A stretch of DNA of 9,083 nucleotides from Chloroflexota bacterium (GTDB lineage: Bacteria > Chloroflexota > Ktedonobacteria > Ktedonobacterales > Ktedonobacteraceae), in contig DAHVFL010000172.1 of the NCBI GenBank assembly GCA_027316975.1, positions 1-9,083 of the forward strand. Direction: 5' to 3'. The translations under genes and the position numbers were made by a program. Positions 5,742-9,083 of the stretch are shown piece by piece. The notes under the pieces are model-generated. The model was not told the DNA's origin. It saw only the letters and a list, made by a program, of their open reading frames with translations, and did no database searches. Each line of letters opens with the position of its first letter. The stretch's first letter is position 1.

Positions 5742-7355
5742 TCACGATCCAGACCCGGACGACAGGGGGAAAACTGTCCAGTTGCCATAACCACTGTTGT
5801 AATCACACTTTCCGGTGGATTTATTCAGGCTGCAATAGGTTCCCGACAGGCTCCCGTCATTGCGCAATGTACCCGTAAAAAGGAGGGGTTCGGCTACCTG
5901 GTTACTGGTTACGGTAAATTGTATAGCCCCAGAGGTGGTGATTGTACCGGTAAAAGTGCCACTTCCAATGAGAGGCGCACCTACCTGAAAATTGCCTCTG
6001 ATGGTTCCACCATTTTGTTGAACGGGGTTGAGTGACATCGAAGCGTTGGTATTGCTTCCTGTGTTATGAAGACTTCCATTGTATTGATTCGACAGGGCAG
6101 GATAGCCTGACCCAGGATTGGTGGTAGGCCGTGGAGCCGTTGTTACAGTAGGTACGGGTGTGGTAGGTTTTGTCGTCGAGGTTGAGGCCGGCGTTGCAGT
6201 AACGGCAGGTTTATGCGACGCTGTTGCTACCGGGGTAGTAGTCACTTGTCCCGGTTGACGCGCAAGGAGCGCGGGTAGAAAGACGGCCGCCGATGCGGTG
6301 CCAATAAGCAGCGCGAGTACCAGGAGCAGCCACGCGCTTATTCTTCTACGGTTGCGCCGATTAGTCCCAGGTACGGGATTGACGACGGTAGTTGATGCTG
6401 GAAACGAGGGCGCAGGTAACGGCGCTGGTGTTGGCACGGGCGTTTGAGGATCAGCCGCGCCGGATAAGAGTACGATGGGGGCGACGACTGACGCGGGTAC
6501 AATTGGAGCGTGAGGCTCGTTAGTGAGCGCGTGCCAGAACTCCTGAACGGTGGGGAAGCGTTTGTCGATGTCTACTGCCATTGCGCGATAGATGGCTTCA
6601 GCCATGTGATGTGGCACATTTGGCGCGTAGGTGTGGATTGGTTCGAGTGGGTCGGTACCTCGACTACCCATTTGCGTTGTGCGATAGAAGGCATCTGCCG
6701 GGACGTGACCTGTCAATAGTGAGTAGAGGGTCGCGCCAAGACTATAAATATCGGTGCGTGGATTTGTCCCGGTGGCATAGTGTTCGGGCGAACCATAACC
6801 GGGTGAGGCATGCCGGACGGCGGTGGTGGTGGATTCGGGGTCAAATTCTTTAGCTATGCCAAAATCAACCAGGACAGCTTCGTCGCCTGAGTTGGGTACG
6901 ATAATGTTGGCGGGTTTGATGTCGCGATGAATGATGGGCGGCTTTTGTTCGTGCAGATACCCCACTGCTTTCATGATCGGCCCCATGATACTGAGCACCT
7001 GTTGCACCGAAAAGCGTTTCTCTGTTTGCTGGCGGCGCAGTACTTCCAGGTTCGGCCCTTCGATGTAGTCCATGAGGATATAGGCACGATTGAGTGCATC
7101 GTCCTGGAACACTCGATAGACGCGCGGCAAAGATGAGTGGTCAACCCGCCTGAGCAGATCCGCTTCGAATGTAAAACGTTGCCTTTCACGTTTCTGGGGA
7201 TCAATCACTTCTTTGAGCGCGAACAGATTTTGCCGGACGCGCTGATCCCTGACAAGGTAGACTGCGCTGAATCCGCCTTTGCCGAGCACTTTCTCGACCA
7301 CGTAGCGATCGTGTACTATGCTACCGACTGGGAGGATTTCTGTTACATCTTGCAT
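5742..7355 (-). CDS. transmembrane Ser/Thr protein kinase (Hanks type) with extracytoplasmic domain
   Basis: A 537-residue receptor-like kinase. The cytoplasmic kinase domain (about 18-280) is complete: glycine loop GKGGFSAVY (25-33), K48, alpha-C E64, HRDIKPAN (143-150), DFG (164-166), GSPEHY (188-193) and TDIYSLG (201-207). It should be active, and it is an RD kinase. A Pro-rich juxtamembrane stretch (281-330) and the basic RRNRRR (333-338) precede one membrane helix (about 340-365). Outside are a Thr/Pro-rich stalk (370-415) and a Gly/Thr/Ser-rich, probably beta-stranded domain (about 418-537) with two cysteines (about 508 and 517). There are no PASTA repeats. The start is set at ATG 7355 (GAGG 6 nt upstream). 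An upstream in-frame TTG at 7382 would add 9 residues but has a poor SD and would leave only about 8 nt of leader. Confidence 0.93.
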   Translation of the reverse strand: MQDVTEILPVGSIVHDRYVVEKVLGKGGFSAVYLVRDQRVRQNLFALKEVIDPQKRERQRFTFEADLLRRVDHSSLPRVYRVFQDDALNRAYILMDYIEGPNLEVLRRQQTEKRFSVQQVLSIMGPIMKAVGYLHEQKPPIIHRDIKPANIIVPNSGDEAVLVDFGIAKEFDPESTTTAVRHASPGYGSPEHYATGTNPRTDIYSLGATLYSLLTGHVPADAFYRTTQMGSRGTDPLEPIHTYAPNVPHHMAEAIYRAMAVDIDKRFPTVQEFWHALTNEPHAPIVPASVVAPIVLLSGAADPQTPVPTPAPLPAPSFPASTTVVNPVPGTNRRNRRRISAWLLLVLALLIGTASAAVFLPALLARQPGQVTTTPVATASHKPAVTATPASTSTTKPTTPVPTVTTAPRPTTNPGSGYPALSNQYNGSLHNTGSNTNASMSLNPVQQNGGTIRGNFQVGAPLIGSGTFTGTITTSGAIQFTVTSNQVAEPLLFTGTLRNDGSLSGTYCSLNKSTGKCDYNSGYGNWTVFPLSSGSGS

Positions 7356-7396
7356 TCTACGCCTCGGATACTGTACTGGCAATATTCCATTATCAC

Positions 7397-7427
7397 ATTA
7401 TAATGCGGAGGAGTTCTCACTGTGCAA
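7397..7427 (-). promoter_or_regulatory. candidate promoter of the Ser/Thr kinase
   Basis: On the minus strand a perfect TATAAT (7397-7402) lies 19 nt after TTGCAC (7422-7427). The predicted start near 7390 supports translation from ATG 7355 rather than TTG 7382. The rest of this 300-nt divergent gap (7428-7600) is AT-rich and shows nothing else I can name. Confidence 0.5.
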
Positions 7428-7607
7428 GCTCAAGTGTATATTTTAATCTTATCCATAAAGAATCTAATCTTTCTAATGTTATCATGGCAGACATGCTGTG
7501 ACTATTCAGCTTGTCCTCTTTATCATCGTTTCCCCTCTTGCAAGCTTACGACTCATGGTATATGCTTGCGTGGAGGAAGCTAAAGATAAGTGGGAAGAGG
7601 ATACAAC

Positions 7608-7636
7608 TCAACAGTCAGTATGACGTATATTATGAT
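7608..7636 (+). promoter_or_regulatory. candidate promoter of yraN
   Basis: TCAACA (7608-7613), a 17-nt spacer and TATGAT (7631-7636) match the sigma-70 pattern moderately. The start would be near 7643, leaving only about 13 nt of leader, which just fits the AGGAG at 7648-7652. Confidence 0.4.
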
Positions 7637-7655
7637 GTAGCGAAAGCAGGAGTAA

Positions 7656-8060
7656 GTGCCAAAAGATACGAGCCAGACTGGAGTGCGCAAAAATAATGCG
7701 CGGCAGTTGCTGGGGCGCAAGGGCGAGCAGATGGCTGCTGATGCTTTGCGCGAGCGGGGCTATCGTATGGTGGAGCATAACTTTCGCTGCCGGTATGGAG
7801 AAATCGATCTTATCGCGGAAGAGAAAGATGACCTGGTGTTTGTTGAGGTGAAGACGCGCAGGGGAACGGCCTTCGGGCATCCTGAAGAGGCGGTGACGCT
7901 GGCGAAACGGCGCAAATTGGTAGAGGTTGCCTCCTATTATCTCGATTTGCACGCTGAGGGCGACCGCTCGTGGAGGATTGATGTGGTGGCGATAGATTTT
8001 AACCAGGACGGGAAATTCCGGGAAATCCGGGTCTATCAGCACGCGGTAAGTGAAGAATAA
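7656..8060 (+). CDS. yraN: YraN/UPF0102 family nuclease-like protein
   Basis: UPF0102 (YraN) protein of 134 residues with a restriction-endonuclease-like fold. The order of active-site-like residues is visible: E24 in LGRKGEQMAADALRERGY, D51 in RYGEIDLIA, and E64-V-K66 in VFVEVKTRRG. The conserved AVTLAKRRKLVEVASYYL follows, then WRIDVVAIDF and a basic C-terminal strand. The cellular role of the family is not well established; DNA processing is inferred from the fold. The start is GTG at 7656, with AGGAG only 3 nt upstream. A later GTG (7683) also keeps the conserved core but lacks a separate SD. Some 45 nt of any upstream reading frame would overlap, but no coding character is seen there. 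Confidence 0.92.
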   Translation: MPKDTSQTGVRKNNARQLLGRKGEQMAADALRERGYRMVEHNFRCRYGEIDLIAEEKDDLVFVEVKTRRGTAFGHPEEAVTLAKRRKLVEVASYYLDLHAEGDRSWRIDVVAIDFNQDGKFREIRVYQHAVSEE

Positions 8061-8070
8061 GATCAATTAC

Positions 8071-8151
8071 AGGGCCAGCGTAGCCACAAAGTGGCTCGCG
8101 AAGCATGTGTATGGTAGGGGCGACCCTTGCGGTCGCCCTCGCCCTGGCCCT
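8071..8151. repeat. palindromic repeat element B
   Basis: Bounded by short inverted ends AGGGCCAG (8071-8078) and CTGGCCCT (8144-8151). It contains two hairpins: AGCCAC-AAA-GTGGCT (8082-8096) and an 8-bp stem, GGGCGACC with GGTCGCCC (8118-8138). Bases 8088-8139 match element A at 45 of 52 positions, with most differences being transitions. It lacks the left arm seen in A, so it looks like a truncated or shorter family member. It fills most of the gap between yraN and the zinc-ribbon gene. Confidence 0.8.
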
Positions 8152-8173
8152 CAGCGGGAAAGGCAGGCAGGAT

Positions 8174-8686
8174 ATGTCAGATTTTGTGGAAAACGCGAAA
8201 AATATGGTGAGCGCGGCCGTCAGTCGCACGAGCTGGCAGGCGCAGAAACAACTGCGGGTGCGCGGCAAGCAGGGTGAGATTGATCAATTGATGGAGCAGC
8301 GGCAGCAGTTGCTGGATGATCTGGCAAAGGTGGCGATGGACCTGTATCAACAGAGCAGGCTGACCGACGCGCAGCTATCGCGTTTATGTGCCAGTATTCA
8401 AGAACTCGACCATGATATGCAGAATCGCCAGACGCAGTTAGCAGAGATCAAGAATGAGATGTATGTTGCGAATCAGTTCGCGCCTTCCGCGACGACCAAT
8501 TACGCGCCGCCCCCGGTTACGCCGAATCCCGGTATGAATTCCAACCCCTCTGCAACCTCTACACCGCCACCATATGCTTCGCCCTCGCCCAATGCTCATG
8601 CGAAGGCGCTGGCATGTCCGAATTGTGGCAATCCTATACGATCAAATGCGCTCTATTGCCGTAGTTGCGGCGCGAAATTACGCTAA
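8174..8686 (+). CDS. coiled-coil protein with C-terminal zinc ribbon
   Basis: A 170-residue cytoplasmic protein of unknown function. Residues 1-22 form a short segment (MSDFVENAKNMVSAAVSRTS). A charged Gln/Leu-rich helix pair, likely coiled coil, covers about 25-95. A Pro/Ser/Asn-rich linker (about 103-140) leads to a C-terminal zinc ribbon with C148, C151, C162 and C165 (CPNCG and CRSCG). The reading frame extends upstream to an ATG at 8105, but those 23 residues are read from repeat element B and mimic a signal peptide. ATG 8174 is chosen because it starts after the repeat and has Gly/Ala-rich SD-like sequence (AGGCAGG) before it. It lies 113 nt after yraN and may share its transcript. Confidence 0.82.
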   Translation: MSDFVENAKNMVSAAVSRTSWQAQKQLRVRGKQGEIDQLMEQRQQLLDDLAKVAMDLYQQSRLTDAQLSRLCASIQELDHDMQNRQTQLAEIKNEMYVANQFAPSATTNYAPPPVTPNPGMNSNPSATSTPPPYASPSPNAHAKALACPNCGNPIRSNALYCRSCGAKLR

Positions 8687-8810
8687 GCAATGTGTGCCTT
8701 CGAGTGAGCGTCAAGTTTTTGCATCACGTTGACCAGGGCAGGGGCAAGCCCAGCCCGTACCCTACTACGAGGTGGCCTGCATATTTCGTACAGGGTACGG
8801 GCTGGGCTTG

Positions 8811-8966
8811 CCTTTCAGTGGTAGGTTTTTTAGGAAAGGGCCAGCGAGTGGGAGGTGTCATCCTGAGCGCAGCGAAGGATCTCTCGCCGGCAGCACGCAG
8901 ATCCTTCGCTGCGCTCAGGATGACAGGCGAGATCGGCGCGTTTCAAACAAACCTACCACTGAAAGG
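8811..8966. mobile_element. 156-bp MITE-like insertion with 18-bp TIRs and 9-bp direct repeats
   Basis: Perfect 18-bp terminal inverted repeats lie at 8811-8828 and 8949-8966. CTGGGCTTG flanks both sides (8802-8810 and 8967-8975) as a direct repeat. The direct match extends to 13 bp because the element ends agree with the target; with 16-bp TIRs (8813-8964) the duplication would be 13 bp. It has no coding capacity, so movement would need a transposase from elsewhere. The element family is not identified. Confidence 0.72.
8856..8925. repeat. 27-bp-arm palindrome inside the MITE-like element
   Basis: The arms at 8856-8882 and 8899-8925 are perfect 27-bp inverted repeats around a 16-nt loop. 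They begin TGTCATCCTGAGCGCAGCGA and end with its complement. Similar palindromes of the type CATCCTGAGCGCAGCGAAGG are scattered in many bacterial genomes (general knowledge, not searched here). It is either part of the MITE or a third inserted layer. Confidence 0.85.
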
Positions 8967-9052
8967 CTGGGCTTGCCCCTGCCCTGGTCACTCGCGCAAA
9001 AAGATGACGGCACCCTGTGCCTTCTCACTGTTTCCTATTGTAGCATGAACTA

Positions 9053-9061
9053 TGTTATAAT
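9053..9061 (+). promoter_or_regulatory. extended -10 promoter reading out of the window
   Basis: TGTTATAAT is a full extended -10 box, the same 9-mer as at the hydrolase promoter. It should drive a gene beginning beyond 9083. No clear -35 is seen 17 nt upstream. Confidence 0.5.
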
Positions 9062-9083
9062 GGTACGTGCCTCCAGGTAGCGT

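Larger units (their letters stand above)
8730..8990. repeat. palindromic repeat element C, interrupted by a MITE-like insertion
   Basis: Several perfect inverted repeats are nested here: 8730-8755 with 8965-8990 (26 bp) and 8743-8763 with 8792-8812 (21 bp). If the insertion 8811-8966 and one 9-bp duplicate are removed, 8730-8763 pairs perfectly over 34 bp with the joined right arm around a 28-nt loop. The loop core resembles element A. There is no gene in 8687-9083. The first hairpin (8743-8812) is followed 13 nt later by six Ts (8826-8831) and could weakly end transcription of the zinc-ribbon gene. Confidence 0.85.

Noticed and set aside
7511..7696. 61-codon plus-strand frame before yraN
   Set aside because: It overlaps the yraN start by 41 nt in another frame, has no SD at its ATG and no recognisable features.
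4740..8990. CRISPR-like array from the repeated GGGCGACC units
   Set aside because: Only two related copies lie 3.3 kb apart, without regular spacing, spacers or cas genes.
8665..9048. 127-codon and 102-codon plus-strand frames over element C
   Set aside because: They are translations of nested inverted repeats; phrases such as HPERSEGS come from the common CATCCTGAGCGCAGCGAAGG palindrome.

Overview
The window is ordinary chromosomal DNA of moderately high GC from a free-living bacterium. It carries ten protein genes, no RNA genes and several short palindromic repeat elements. A menaquinone (not ubiquinone) pair menA-menG, an F420/flavin-type LLM oxidoreductase, a membrane-anchored Hanks-type Ser/Thr kinase with a Thr/Pro-rich stalk, and many intergenic palindromic repeats together suggest a Chloroflexota bacterium, perhaps of the Ktedonobacteria. 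That assignment is an inference from gene style and repeats, not from a database comparison.

Layout: (1) 1-1317, minus strand: ruvA followed 15 nt later by an LLM-class oxidoreductase that runs off the left edge. (2) 1318-1548: a divergent intergenic region with a 13-bp-arm palindrome and the menA promoter. (3) 1549-3272, plus strand: menA-menG, the last two steps of menaquinone synthesis. (4) 3280-4598, minus strand: yebC-ruvC, convergent with menG across 7 nt. (5) 4599-4841: yebC promoter, two adjacent palindromes in its leader, and palindromic element A. (6) 4842-7355, minus strand: an alpha/beta hydrolase and a transmembrane Ser/Thr kinase, each with its own promoter. (7) 7356-8686, plus strand: a YraN/UPF0102 nuclease-like gene, element B, and a coiled-coil zinc-ribbon protein. 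(8) 8687-9083: no gene; a 261-bp nested palindromic structure (element C) and an extended -10 promoter pointing out of the window.

Functionally, RuvA and RuvC belong to the Holliday-junction machinery, whose helicase partner RuvB is not in the window. YebC is their frequent neighbour. MenA and MenG convert 1,4-dihydroxy-2-naphthoate to menaquinone. The men pair lies in the opposite orientation between ruvC and ruvA, which splits the usual yebC-ruvC-ruvA order.

The most notable structure is element C. Deleting an internal 165 bp (a 156-bp segment with 18-bp terminal inverted repeats plus one copy of a 9-bp direct repeat) restores a perfect 34-bp-arm palindrome, so a MITE-like element appears to have inserted into an older palindromic repeat. 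Elements A, B and C share a core but carry different arms. I found no phage, CRISPR or defence system and no clearly new multi-gene system.
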